Below are positions 63,432 to 64,000 of a stretch of 64,000 bases of DNA, piece after piece; the stretch's first letter is position 1, and each line of letters starts with the position of its first letter. The DNA lies in the NCBI GenBank assembly GCA_026770575.1, contig MU657196.1, positions 103,381-167,380 on the forward strand. The letters are read 5' to 3'. Below the pieces are notes generated by a model. It did not search any database and was not told the origin of the DNA. It was given only the letters and a program-made list of their open reading frames with translations. Both the position numbers and the translations under genes were made by a program. Source of the stretch: Pelagophyceae sp. CCMP2097. Its lineage: Eukaryota > Sar > Pelagophyceae.

Positions 63432-63737
63432 GCTTACGCGACGCGTGTCGTGGAAGAGCAGGGCGTGGACGAGCAGTGACAATGAGTCCACCAGAGCTGA
63501 AGTAGATTTTGGAGCTTGGGTGGTGGGTTGGGGGGGGGGTCGCCAGACCCCCCCGTGTCGAGCGAGCCGCCGTGGGTGAGAGTGGGGGGTGAGAATCCGT
63601 GAGATAACCACTTGATCCAAGAGGCAGCCGAGACTACAATCAAGGAGCGGCTGTTGACATGAAAATAAGACACCGTGGGTGGGAGTGGGGGGCAGCTTAC
63701 GCGACGCGTGTCGTGGACGAGCAGGGCGTGGACGAGC
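63432..63737. repeat. Direct repeat pair, 43 bp, plus shared flanks
   Basis: gcttacgcgacgcgtgtcgt then gga(a/c)gagcagggcgtggacg occurs at 63432-63474 and 63695-63737. Each is followed by a G-run and a cagaccccccc/cagaacccccc-gtgtcgagcgag block. Between them sits a dispersed 29-bp repeat (63606-63634). Confidence 0.85.
63606..63634 (-). repeat. Dispersed 29-bp repeat, second full copy
   Basis: Exact reverse complement of 54979-55007 in the CFAP299 intron. Flanked here by gagataa and tacaatc rather than splice sites. Confidence 0.85.
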
Positions 63738-64000
63738 GGGGGGGGGGTTGCCAGAACCCCCCGTGTCGAGCGAGGAGGCGCTGTGGGGGGTCCCGAGACC
63801 ACGAAGAAGGGTCCCGAGACCAGCCCAATCACGGAGCTCGACCTTCACAGCCGCAATTTGCGGCGCACCTCGAGCGAGGGTAGCGTCGGGTCCGAGAATT
63901 ACTCGGAAATGCCCGATGTTTCCCTCATTTTCGCGTTAATACCCAAGCATACCCGAGTTTACCCGACGCGTCCTGACACAGCCTTCCGCAGGTGGGTGGG

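Larger units (their letters stand above)
62868..64000. other. Repeat-rich non-coding end of window
   Basis: No gene seen. The second half (63400-63800) is built of repeated words (ggagcttgggtggtggg, gtggacgagc, agacccccccgtgtcgagcg) with long G-runs. Confidence 0.45.

Overview
This is a GC-rich eukaryotic nuclear window. Evidence: short GT-AG introns (about 44-210 nt), dense genes on both strands, mitochondrial-type and secretory leaders, and no bacterial operon logic. The gene set suggests a marine, flagellate-capable heterokont-type microalga: a secreted delta-class carbonic anhydrase, OPR/RAP organelle RNA-binding proteins, AP2-domain and MYND/RING/Sel1 proteins, and flagellar proteins (CFAP299, a MYCBPAP-like protein). 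A pelagophyte such as Aureococcus would fit, but that is inference. Two assembly gaps are present (24019-24028 and 39981-40263).

Layout. 0-9.8 kb: partial ankyrin gene (-), a MYND-RING-Sel1 gene with a broken frame (+), two minus-strand genes of unknown function, a small three-exon gene head-to-head with a RING-finger gene, and an ASCH domain spliced in frame to a DedA/VTT-like membrane domain. 10-17 kb (minus): small membrane protein, Sec14/CRAL-TRIO protein, UQCC1/CBP3-like complex III assembly factor, and a tubulin-tyrosine-ligase-like domain joined to a class V aminotransferase. 17-23 kb (minus): two large tandem repeat proteins, RRM-OPR (21 repeats) and OPR-RAP. 23-24.6 kb: a non-coding fold-back repeat element around a small gap. 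24.7-26 kb: a BTB-kelch gene broken in several places. 26-35 kb: coiled-coil protein (-), MYCBPAP plus degenerate phosphoglycerate-kinase-like protein (+), delta carbonic anhydrase (+).

36-43.4 kb is recently duplicated: an intact double-AP2 gene next to an inverted AP2 remnant, then two copies of a MYND-RING-Sel1 / SRPBCC gene pair separated by an inverted WD40-repeat gene; one SRPBCC copy is a remnant and one MYND copy has a shifted frame. 43.9-49.3 kb: EamA/DMT transporter (-), two uncertain plus-strand genes (one R3H-like), a low-complexity gene (-) and an AT-richer repeat-bearing spacer. 49.3-63 kb: a large acidic protein with a DEK_C-like domain and Claspin/Mrc1-like features (-), CFAP299 (+, five exons closing in phase), an RluA pseudouridine synthase / RlmI-like methyltransferase fusion (+), glycine cleavage T protein (-, seven exons closing in phase), an EEF2KMT/FAM86-like lysine methyltransferase (-) and a PAP2-like phosphatase (+). 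The last 1.1 kb is repeat-rich and non-coding.

The genes do not form one pathway. Themes are organelle function (UQCC1, GCST, OPR/RAP), flagella (CFAP299, MYCBPAP, TTL) and RNA/translation modification (RluA-RlmI, EEF2KMT). The most interesting structures are unusual domain fusions and the young repeats and duplications.
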